From contig OY979730.1 of NCBI GenBank assembly GCA_963855995.1, forward strand, positions 9,959,300 through 10,023,299: DNA of 64,000 nucleotides, written 5' to 3'. Positions within the stretch are counted from its first letter, which is position 1. Each line of letters opens with the position of its first letter. This DNA comes from Muricea muricata (taxonomy: Eukaryota > Cnidaria > Anthozoa > Malacalcyonacea > Plexauridae). A program made the position numbers and the translations under genes. Below, in pieces: positions 51,101 through 63,000 of the stretch. A model generated the notes under the pieces. It saw only the letters and a list, made by a program, of their open reading frames with translations. It ran no database searches and was not told the origin of the DNA.

Positions 51101-54100
51101 GCATCGAAATCAGTTGAAATTTTCCACGCATCACTGTACCGCTGCTCTCTTAAGAATAAACTAACTTTGGACACTTCTGCTTTCATTTGGAAAAGCTTAT
51201 TGGGAGATACCGCTTGTTGCAACTTTTCTCCTCATTGGTAATTGTTATATAATTGTACCTGAAATTTTGAAAATGCGCAATTTGTGATGGAATTCATTGA
51301 AACTTGGTGGAAATGTCCAGATGACGCATTGTTTGTGAAAGAACTTAGTTCAGAGTTCTATAAATGCATTATAGTTATGTTTCAGCTTGGCCGTGATTTT
51401 ACCCATTTGACCTACCAATGGCTCTTTGTATGTGCTTCTAGTCTTTATTCAGAACCGCTGCATTTTGCATCGAAATCAGTTGAAATTTTCCATGCATCAC
51501 TGTACCGCTGGTCTCTTAAGAATAAACTAACTTTGGACACTTCTCCTTTCATTTTGAAAAGCTTATTAGGAGATACCCCTTGTTGTAACTTTTTTCCTCA
51601 TTGGGAATTGTTACATAATTGTACCTTAAATTTTGAAAATGCCCAATTTGTGATGGAATTCATTGAAACTTGGTGGAAATGTCCAGATGAGACATTGTTT
51701 GTGAAAGAACTTAGTTGGTAGTTCTAGAAATGCATTATAGTTATGTTTCAGCTTGGCCACGATTTTACCCATTTGGCCTACGATTGCTCTTTGTATGTGC
51801 TTCTAGTCTTTATTCAGAACCGTTGCATTTTGCATCGAAATCAGTTGAAATTTTCGACGCATCACTGAACTGCTGGTCTCTTAAGAATAAACTAACTTTG
51901 GTCACTTCTCCTTTTATTTGGAAAGGCTTATTGGGAGATACCTCTTGTTGTAACTTTTCTCCTCATTGGTAATTGTTACATAATTGTACCTGAAATTTTT
52001 AAAATGCCCAATTTGTGATGGAATTCATTGAAACTTTGTGGAAATGTCCAGATGACGCATTGTTTGAGATAGAACTTTGTTCGGAGTTCTATAAATGCAT
52101 TATAGTTATGTTTCAGCTTGGCCGTGATTTTACCCATTTGACCTACCAATGGCTCTTTGTATGTGCTTCTAGTCTTTATTCAGAACCGTTGCATTTTGCA
52201 TCGAAATCAGTTTAAATTTTCCACGCATCACTGTACCGCTGGTCTCTTAAGAATAAACTAACTTTGGACACTTCTCCTTTAATTTGGAAAAGCTTATTGG
52301 GAGATACCCCTTGTTGTAACTTTTTTCCTCATTGGGAATTGTTACATAATTGTACCTTAAATTTTTAAAATGCCCAATTTGTGATGGAATTCATTGAAAC
52401 TTGGTGGAAATGTCTAGATGAGACATTGTTTGTGAAAGAACTTAGTTTGTAGTTCTAGAAATGCATTATAGTTATGTTTCAGCTTGGCCACGATTTTACC
52501 CATTTGGCCTACCAATGGCTCTTTGTATGTGCTTCTAGTCTTTATTCAGAACCGTTGCATTTTGCATCGAAATCAGTTGAAATTTTCCACGCATCACTGT
52601 ACCGCTGGTCTCTTAAGAATAAACTAACTTTGGACACTTCTCCTTTAATTTGGAAAGCCTTATTGGGAGATACCTCTTGTTGTAACTTTTCTCCTAATTG
52701 GTAGTTGTTACATAATTGTACCTTAAAATTTGAAAATGCCCAATTTGTAATGGAATTCATTGAAACTTGGTGGAAATGTCATGATGACGCATTGTTTGTG
52801 AAAAAACTTAGTTCGGAGTTCGAGAAATCTACTATAGTTATGTTTCAGCTTGGCCATGGTTTTACCCATTTGGCCTACCAATGGCTCTTTGTATGTGGTA
52901 CCAGTCTTTATTCAGAACGTTTGCATTTTGCATCGAAATCAGTTGAAATTTTCCACGCATGACTGTACCGCTGGTCTCTTAAGAATAAGCTAACTTTGGA
53001 CAGTTTTCCTTTTATTTGGAAAGGCTTATTGGGAGATACCTCTTGTTGTAACTTTTCTCGTCATTGGTAATTGTTACATAATTGTACCTGAAATTTTTAA
53101 AATGCGCAATTTGATGGAATTCATTGAAACTTGGTGGAAATGTCATGATGACCCATTGTTTGTGAAAAAACTTAGTTCGGAGTTCGAGAAATCTACTATA
53201 GTTATGTTTCAGCTTGGCCATGGTTTTACCCATTTGGCCTACCAATGGCTCTTTGTATGTGGTACCAGTCTTTTTTCAGAACGTTTGCATTTTGCATCGA
53301 AATCAGTTGAAAATTTCCACGAATCACTGTCCCGCTGGTCTCTTAAGAACAAACTAACTTTCGACACTTCTCCTTTCATTTGGAAAAGCTTATTGGGAGA
53401 TACCCCTTGTTGTAACTTTTTTCCTCATTGGGAATTGTTACATAATTGTAGCTGAAATTTTTAAAATGCCCAATTTGTGATGGAATTCATTGAAACTTGG
53501 TGGAAATGTCCAGATGACGCATTGTTTGAGAAAGAACTTAGTTCGGAGTTCTATAAATGCATTATAGTTATGTTTCAGCTTGGCCGTGATTTTACGCATT
53601 TGACCTACCAATGGCTCTTTGTATGTGCTTCTAGTCTTTATTCAGAACCGTTGCATTTTGCATCGAAATCAGTTTAAATTTTCCACGCATCACTGTACCG
53701 CTGGTCTCTTAAGAATAAACTAACTTTGGACATTTCTCCTTTTATTTGGAAAGCCTTATTGGGAGATACCCCTTGTCGTATTTTTTCTCCTCATTGGGAA
53801 TTGTTACATAATTGTACCTTAAATTCTGAAAATTCCCAATTTGTGATGGAATTCATTGAAACTTGGTGGAAGTGTCTAGATGAGACATTGTTTGTGAAAG
53901 AACTTGGTAGTTCTAGAAATGCATTATAGTTATGTTTCAACTTGGCCACGATTTTACCCATTTGGCCTAACAATGGCTCTTTGTATGTGCTTCTAGTCTT
54001 TATTCAGAACCGTTGCATTTTGCATCGAAATCAGTTGAAATTTTCCACACATCACTGTACTGCTGGTCTCTTAAGAATAAGCTATTTTTGGACACTTCTC

Positions 54101-55175
54101 CTTTTATTTGGAAAGGCTTATTGAAAGATACCTCTGGTTGTAACTTTTCTCCTCATTGGTAATTGTTACATAGTTGTACCTGAAATTTTGAAAATGCGCA
54201 ATTTGTGATGGAATTCATTGAAACTTGGTGGAAATTCATGATGACGCATTGTTTGTGAAAAAACTTAGTTCGTAGTCCTAGAAATGCATTATAGTTATGT
54301 TTCAGCTTGGCCACGATTTTACCCATTTTGCCTACCATTGGCTCTTTGTATGTGCTTCTATTCTTTATTCAAAACTGTTGCATTTTGCATCGAAATCAGT
54401 TGAAATTTTCCACGCATCACTGTACCGCTGCGGTCTTAAGAATAAACTAACTTTGGACATTTCTCCTTTTATTTGGAAAGGCTTATTGGGAGATACCTGT
54501 TGTTGTAACTTTTCTCCTCATTGGTAATTGTTACATAATTGTACCTGAAATTTTGAAAATGCGCAATTTGTGATGGAATTCATTGAAACTTGGTGGAAAT
54601 GTCATGATGACGCATTGTTTGTGAAAAAACTTCGTTTGGAGTTCGAGAAATCTACTATAGTTATGTTTCAGCTTTGCCATGGTTTTACCCATTTGGCCTA
54701 CCAATGGCTCTTTGTATGTGGTACCAGTCTTTATTCAGAACGTTTGCATTTTGCATCGAAATCAGTTGAATATTTCCACGAATCACTGTCCCGCTGGTCT
54801 CTTAAGAATAAACTAACTTTGGACACTTCTCCTTTCATTTGGAAAAGCTTATTGGGAGATACCGCTTGTTGCAACTTTTCTCCTCATTGGTAATTGTTAC
54901 ATAATTGTACCTGAAATTTTTAAAATGCCCAATTTGTGATGGAATTCGTTGAAACTTGGTGGAAATGTCCAGATGACGCATTGTTTGAGAAAGAACTTAG
55001 TTCGGAGTTCTATAAATGCATTATAGTTATGTTTCAGCTTGGCCGTGATTTTACCCATTTGACCTACCAATGGCTCTTTGTATGTACTTCTAGTCTTTAT
55101 TCAGAACCGTTGCATTTTGCATCGAAATCAGTTGAAATTTTCCACGCATCACTGTACCGCTGGTCTCTTAAGAAT
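45116..55175 (+). repeat. irregular mixed-monomer segment
   Basis: About 27 units of mixed subfamily without a clean long period. Two copies of the 1-bp deletion marker lie at 49948 and 51777. More private substitutions occur here than in the 15-mer zone (for example GAAATGTTGC near 45965 and TTATTATGAAAGG near 46060). It includes the deletion cluster at 53.1-54.3 kb. Confidence 0.75.
53111..54240 (+). repeat. cluster of three register-breaking deletions
   Basis: Within 1.13 kb the array loses 2 bp (CAATTTGATGG for CAATTTGTGATGG, about 53111), 4 bp (GAACTTGGTAG for GAACTTAGTTGGTAG, about 53902) and 1 bp (GAAATTCATG for GAAATGTCATG, about 54233). Together they remove 7 bases, which matches a distance of 1,823 bases between equivalent points five units apart (52474 and 54297). 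No other stretch of the 154 units I tracked has more than one indel so close together. Confidence 0.85.
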
Positions 55176-57458
55176 AAACTAACTTTGGACACTTCTCCTT
55201 TCATTTGGAAAAGCTTATTGGGAGATACCCCTTGTTGTAATTTTTTTCCTCATTGGGAATTGTTACATAATTGTACCTTAAATTTTGAAAATGCCCAATT
55301 TGTGATGGAATTCATTGAAACTTGGTGGAAATGTGTAGATGAGACATTGTTTGTGAAAGAACTTAGTTGGTAGTTCTAGAAATGCATTATAGTTATGATT
55401 CAGCCTGGCCACGATTTTACCCATTTGGCCTACCAATGGCTCTTTGTATATGCTTCTAGTCTTTATTCAGAACCGTTGCATTTTGCATCGAAATCAGTTG
55501 AAATTTTCCACGCATCACTGTACCGCTGGTCTCTTAAGAATAAACTAACTTTGGACACTTCTGCTTTTATTTGGAAAGGCTTATTGGGAGATACCTCTTG
55601 TTGTAACTTTTCTCCTCATTGGTAATTGTTACATAATTGTACCTGAAATTTTGAAAATGTGCAATTTGTGATGGAATTCATTGAAACTTGGTGGAAATGT
55701 CATGATGACCCATTGTTTGTGAAAAAACTTAGTTCGGAGTTCGAGAAATCTACTATAGTTATGTTTCAGCTTTTCCATGGTTTTACCCATTTGGCCTACC
55801 AATGTCTCTTTGTATGTGGTACCAGTCTTTATTCAGAAAGTTTGCATTTTGCATCGAAATCAGTTGAAAATTTCCACGAATCACTGTCTCGCTGGTCTCT
55901 TAAGAATAAACTAACTTCCGACACTTCTCCTTTCATTTGGAAAAGCTTATTGGGAGATACCCGTTGTTGCAACTTTTCTACTCATTGGTAATTGTGACAT
56001 AATTGTACCTGAAATTTTGAAAATGCGCAATTTGTGATGGAATTCATTGAAACTTGGTGGAAATGTCCAGATGACGCATTGTTTGAGAAAGAACTTAGTT
56101 CGGAGTTCGAGAAATCTACTATAGTTATGTTTGAGCTTGGCCATGGTTTCACCCATTTGGCTTACCAATGGCTCTTTGTATGTGGTACCAGTCTTTATTC
56201 AGAACGTTTGCATTTTGCATCGAAATCAGTTTAAATTTTCCACGCATCACTGTACCGCTGGTCTCTTAAGAACAAACTAACTTTGGACACTTCTCCTTTC
56301 ATTTGGAAAAGCTTATTGGGAGATACCCCTTGTTGTAACTTTTTTCCTCATTGGGAATTGTTACATAATTGTACCTGAAATTTTTAAAATGCCCAATTTG
56401 TGATGGAATTCATTGAAACTTGGTGGAAATGTCTAGATGAGACATTGTTTGTGAAAGAACTTAGTTTGGAGTTCTATAAATGCATTATAGTTATGTTTCA
56501 GCTTGGCCGTGATTTTACCCATTTGACCTACCAATGGCTCTTTGTATGTGCTTCTAGTCTTTATTCAGAACGTTTGCATTTTGCATCGAAATCAGTTTAA
56601 ATTTTCCACGCATCACTGTACCGCTGGTCTCTTAAGAACAAACTAACTTTGGACACTTCTCCTTTCATTTGGAAAAGCTTATTGGGAGATACCCCTTGTT
56701 GTAACTTTTTTCCTCATTGGGAATTGTTACATAATTGTACCTTAAATTTTGAAAATGCCCAATTTGTGATGGAATTCATTGAAACTTGGTGGAAATGTGT
56801 AGATGAGACATTGTTTGTGAAAGAACTTAGTTGGTAGTTCTAGAAATGCATTATAGTTATGATTCAGCTTGGCCACGATTTTACCCATTTGGCCTACCAA
56901 TGGCTCTTTGTATATGCTTCTAGTCTTTATTCAGAACCGTTGCATTTTGCATCGAAATCAGTTGAAATTTTCCACGCATCACTGTACCGCTGGTCTCTTA
57001 AGAATAAACTAACTTTGGACACTTCTCCTTTTATTTGGAAAGGCTTATTGGGAGATACCTCTTGTTGTAACTTTTCTCCTCATTGGTAATTGTTACATAA
57101 TTGTACCTGAAATTTTGAAAATGTGCAATTTGTGATGGAATTCATTGAAACTTGGTGGAAATGTCATGATGACCCATTGTTTGTGAAAAAACTTAGTTCG
57201 GAGTTCGAGAAATCTACTATAGTTATGTTTCAGCTTTTCCATGGTTTTACCCATTTGGCCTACCAATGTCTCTTTGTATGTGGTACCAGTCTTTATTCAG
57301 AAAGTTTGCATTTTGCATCGAAATCAGTTGAAAATTTCCACGAATCACTGTCTCGCTGGTCTCTTAAGAATAAACTAACTTCCGACACTTCTCCTTTCAT
57401 TTGGAAAAGCTTATTGGGAGATACCCCTTGTTGCAACTTTTCTACTCATTGGTAATTG
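55176..57458 (+). repeat. 4-mer (1,464-bp) repeat
   Basis: 55176-55994 and 56640-57458 match at 1,464-bp spacing, sharing rare variants: ATGTGTAGATGAGAC, TTATGATTCAGC, TTTGTATATGCTTC, GAAAATGTGCAA and CAGCTTTTCCATGG. Two different monomers lie between the matched parts. Confidence 0.85.
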
Positions 57459-57477
57459 TTACATAATTGTACCTTAA

Positions 57478-60002
57478 ATTTTTAAAATGCCCAATTTGTG
57501 ATGGAATTCATTGAAACTTGGTGGAAATGTCCAGATGACGCATTGTTTGAGAAAGAACTTAGTTCGGAGTTCTATAAATGCATTATAGTTATGTTTCAGC
57601 TTGGCCGTGATTTTACCCATTTGACCTACCAATGGCTCTTTGTATGTGCTTCTAGTCTTTATTCAGAACCGTTGCATTTTGCATCGAAATCAGTTTAAAT
57701 TTTCCACGCATCACTGTACCGCTGGTCTCTTAAGAACAAACTAACTTTGGACACTTCTCCTTTCATTTGGAAAAGCTTATTGGGAGATACCCCTTGTTGT
57801 AACTTTTTTCCTCATTGGGAATTGTTACATAATTGTACCTTAAATTTTTAAAATGCCCAATTTGTGATGGAATTCATTGAAACTTGGTGGAAATGTCTAG
57901 ATGAGACATTGTTTGTGAAAGAACTTAGTTGGTAATTCTAGAAATGCATTATAGTTATGTTTCAGCTTAGCCACGATTTTACCCATTTGGCCTACCAATG
58001 GCTCTTTGTATGTGCTTCTAGTCTTTATTCAGAACCGATACATTTTGCATCGAAATCAGTTTAAATTTTCCACGCATCACTGTACCGCTGGTCTCTTAAG
58101 AATAAACTAACTTTGGACACTTCTCCTTTTATTTGGAAAGGCTTATTGGGAGATACCTCTTGTTGTAACTTTTCTCCTCATTGGTAATTGTTACATAATT
58201 GTACCTGAAATTTTGAAAATGCGCAATTTGTGATGGAATTCATTGAAACTTGGTGGAAATGTCATGATGACCCATTGTTTGTGAAAAAACTTAGTTCGGA
58301 GTTCGAGAAATCTACTATAGTTATGTTTGAGCTTGGCCATGGTTTCACCCATTTGGCTTACCAATGGCTCTTTGTATGTGGTACCAGTCTTTATTCAGAA
58401 CGTTTGCATTTTGCATCGAAATCAGTTGATAATTTCCACGAATCACTGTCCCGCTGGTCTCTTAAGAACAAACTAACTTTGGACACTTCTCCTTTCATTT
58501 GGAAAAGCTTATTGGGAGATACCCCTTGTTGTAACTTTTTTCCTCATTGGGAATTGTTACATAATTGTACCTGAAATTTTTAAAATGCCCAATTTGTGAT
58601 GGAATTCATTGAAACTTGGTGGAAATGTCCAAATGACGCATTGTTTGAGAAAGAACTTAGTTCGGAGTTCTATAAATGCATTATAGTTATGTTTCAGCTT
58701 GGCCGTGATTTTACCCATTTGACCTACCAATGGCTCTTTGTATGTGCTTCTAGTCTTTATTCAGAACCGTTGCATTTTGCATCGAAATCAGTTTAAATTT
58801 TCCACGCATCACTGTACCGCTGGTCTCTTAAGAACAAACTAACTTTGGACACTTCTCCTTTCATTTGGAAAAGCTTATTGGGAGATACCCCTTGTTGTAA
58901 CTTTTTTCCTCATTGGGAATTGTTACATAATTGTACCTTAAATTTTTAGAATGCCCAATTTGTGATGGAATTCATTGAAACTTGGTGGAAATGTCTAGAT
59001 GAGACATTGTTTGTGAAAGAACTTAGTTGGTAATTCTAGAAATGCATTATAGTTATGTTTCAGCTTAGCCACGATTTTACCCATTTGGCCTACCAATGGC
59101 TCTTTGTATGTGCTTCTAGTCTTTATTCAGAACCGATGCATTTTGCATCGAAATCAGTTGAAATTTTCCACGCATCACTGTACCGCTGGTCTCTTAAGAA
59201 TAAACTAACTTTGGACACTTCTCCTTTTATTTGGAAAGGCTTATTGGGAGATACCTCTTGTTGTAACTTTTCTCCTCATTGGTAATTGTTACATAATTGT
59301 ACCTGAAATTTTGAAAATGCGCAATTTGTGATGGAATTCATTGAAACTTGGTGGAAATGTCATGATGACCCATTGTTTGTGAAAAAACTTAGTTCGGAGT
59401 TCGAGAAATCTACTATAGTTATGTTTCAGCTTGGCCATGGTTTTACCCATTTGGCCTACCAATGGCTCTTTGTATGTGGTACCAGTCTTTATTCAGAACG
59501 TTTGCATTTTGCATCGAAATCAGTTGAAAATTTCCACGAATCACTGTCCCGCTGGTCTCTTAAGAACAAACTAACTTTGGACACTTCTCCTTTCATTTGG
59601 AAAAGCTTATTGGGAGATACCCCTTGTTGTAACTTTTTTCCTCATTGGGAATTGTTACATAATTGTACCTGAAATTTTTAAAATGCCCAATTTGTGATGG
59701 AATTCATTGAAACTTGGTGGAAATGTCCAGATGACGCATTGTTTGAGAAAGAACTTAGTTCGGAGTTCTATAAATGCATTATAGTTATGTTTCAGCTTGG
59801 CCGTGATTTTACCCATTTGACCTACCAATGGCTCTTTGTATGTGCTTCTAGTCTTTATTCAGAACCGTTGCATTTTGCATCGAAATCAGTTTAAATTTTC
59901 CACGCATCACTGTACCGCTGGTCTCTTAAGAACAAACTAACTTTGGACACTTCTCCTTTCATTTGGAAAAGCTTATTGGGAGATACCCCTTGTTGTAACT
60001 TT
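57478..60002 (+). repeat. 3-mer (1,098-bp) repeat, about 2.3 copies
   Basis: Copies at 57478-58575, 58576-59673 and a partial third at 59674-60002. Each full copy has the order CAGATGACGC/GAGAAAG unit, CTAGATGAGAC/TTGGTAATTC unit, then CATGATGACCC unit. The private variants CAGCTTAGCC and CAGAACCGAT occur in the middle unit of both full copies. Confidence 0.88.
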
Positions 60003-63000
60003 TCTCCTCATTGGTAATTGTTACATAATTGTACCTGAAATTTTTAAAATGCCTAATTTGTGATGGAATTCATTGAAACTTTGTGGAAATATCAAGATGA
60101 CGCATTGTTTGTGAAAGAACTTAGTTCGGAGTTCTAGAAATGCATTATAGTTATGTTTCAGCTTTGCCACGATTTTACCCATTTGGCCTACCAATGGCTC
60201 TTTGTATGTGCTACTAGTCTTTATTCAGAACCTTTGCATTTTGCGTCGAAATCAGTTGAAAATTTCCACGAATCACTGTACCGCTGGTCTCTTAAGAATA
60301 AACTAACTTTGGACACTTCTCCTTTTATTTGGAAAGGCTTATTGGGAGATACCTCTTGTTGTAAGTTTTCTCCTCATTGGTAATTGATAGATAATTGTAC
60401 CTGAAATTTTGAAAATGCGCAATTTGTGATGAAATTCATTGAAACTTGACTGAAATGTGCAGAGGACGCATTTTTTGTGAAAAAACTTAGTTCGGAGTTC
60501 TAGACATGCATTATAGTTATGTTTCAGCTTGGCCGTGATTTTACCCATTTGACCTACCAATGGCTCTTTGTATGTGGTACCAGTCTTTATTCAGAACCTT
60601 TTCATTTTGCATCGAAATCAGTTGAAATTTTCCACGCATCAATGTAGCGCTGGTCTTTTAAGAATAAACTAACTTTGGACTTGTCTCTTTGCATTTGGAA
60701 AAGCTTATTGGGAGATACCCCTTGTTGTAACTTTTCTCCTCATTGGTAATTGTTAGATAATTGTACCTGAAATTTTAAAAATGCGCAATTTGTGATGGAA
60801 TTCATTGAGACTTTGTGGAAATTTCTAGATAACGCATTGTTTGTGAAAAAACTTAGTTCGGAGTTCTAGACATGCATTATAGTTATGTTTCAGCTTGGCC
60901 ATGGTTTTACCCATTTGGCCTACCAATGGCTCTTTGTATGTGGTACCAGTCTTTATTCAGAACCTTTTCATTTTGCATCGAAATCAGTTGAAATTTTCCA
61001 CGCATCACTGTAGCGCTGGTCTTTTAAGAATAAACTAACTTTGGACTTGTCTCATTGCATTTGGAAAAGCTTATTGGGAGATACCCCTTGTTGTAACTTT
61101 TCTCCTCATTGGTAATTGTTAGATAATTGTACCTGAAATTTTTAAAATGCGCAATTTGTGATGGAAATCATTGAAACTTGGTGGAAATGTCTAGATGACG
61201 CATTTTTTGTGAAAGAACTTAGTTCGGAGTTGTATAAATGCATTATAGTTATGTTTCATCTTGGCCACGATTTTACCCATTTGGCCTAGCAATGGCTCTT
61301 TGTATGTGCTACTAGTCTTTATTCAGAACCGTTGCATTTTGCATCGAAATCAGTTTAAATTTTCCACGCGTCACTGTACCGCTGGTCCCTTAAGAATAAA
61401 ATAACTTTTGACACTTTTCCTTTTATTTGGAAAGGCTTTTTGGGAGATACCTCTTGTTGTAACTTTTCTCCTCATTGGTAATTGTTAGATATATGTACCA
61501 TAAATTTTGAAAATGCGCAATTTGTGATGGAATTCATTGAAACTTGGTGGAAATGTCCAGATGACGCATTGTTTGTGAAAAAACTTAGTTCGGAGTTCTA
61601 GAAATCTATTATAGTTATGTTTCAGCTTGGCCATGGTTTTACCCATTTGGCCTACCAATGGCTCTTTGTATGTGGTACCAGTCTTTATTCAGAACCTTTT
61701 CATTTTGCATCGAAATCAGTTGAAATTTTCCACGCATCACTGTACCGCTGATCTCTTAAGAATAAACTAACTTTGGACACTTCTCCTTTCATTTGGAAAA
61801 GCTTGTTGGGAGATACCCCTTGTTGTAACTTTTCTCCTCATTGGTAATTGTTGGATAAGTGTACCTGAAATTTTGAAAATGCGCAATTTGTGATGGAATT
61901 CATTGAAACTTGGTGGAAATATCAAGATGACGCATTGTTTCTGAAATTACTTAGTTCGGAGTTCTAGAAATGAATTATAGTTATCTTTCAGCTTTGCCAC
62001 GATTTTACCCATTTGGCCTACCAATGGCTCTTTGTATGTGCTACTAGTCTTTATTCAGAACCTTTGCATTTTGCATCGAAATCAGTTGAAAATTTTCACA
62101 AATCACTGTCCTGTTGGTCTCTTAAGAATAAACTAAGTTTGGACACTTCTCCTTTTATTTGGAAAGGCTTATTGGGAGATACCTCTTGTTGTAACTTTTC
62201 TCCTCATGGGTAATTGATAGATAATTGTACCTGAAATTTTGAAAATGCCCAATTTGTGATGAAATTCATTGAAACTTGACTGAAATGTGCAGAGGACGCA
62301 TTGTTTGTGAAAGAACTTAGTTCGGAGTTCTATAATTGCATTATAGTTATGTTTCAGCTTGGTCGTGATTTTACCCGTTTGGCCTACCAATGGGTCTTTG
62401 TATATGGTACTAGTCTTTATTCAGAACCGTTGCATTTTGCATCGAAATCAGTTGAAATTTTCCACGCATCACTGTACCGCTGGTCTCTTAAGAATAAACT
62501 AACTTTGGACACTTCTATTTTAATTTGGAAAGCCTTATTGGGAGATACCTCTTGTTGTAACTTTTCTCCTCATTGGTAATTGTTACATAATTGTACGTTA
62601 AATTTTGAAAATGCGCAATTTGTGATGGAATTCATTGAAACGTGGTGGAAATGTCATGATGACGCATTGTTTGTGAAAAAACTTAGTTCGGAGTTCTAGA
62701 AATCTACTATAGTTATGTTTCAGCTTGGCCATGGTTTTACCCATTTGGCCTACCAATGGCTCTTTGTATGTGGTACCAGTCTTTATTCAGAACATTTGCA
62801 TTTTGCATCGAAATCAGTTGAAAATTTCCACGAATCACTGTCCCGCTGGTCTCTTAAGAATAAACTAGCTTCCGACACTTCTCCTTTCATTTGGAAAAGC
62901 TTATTGGGAGATACCCCTTGTTGCAACTTTTCTACTCATTGGTAATTGTTACATAATTGTACCTGAAATTTTTAAAATGCCCAATTTGTGATGGAATGCA

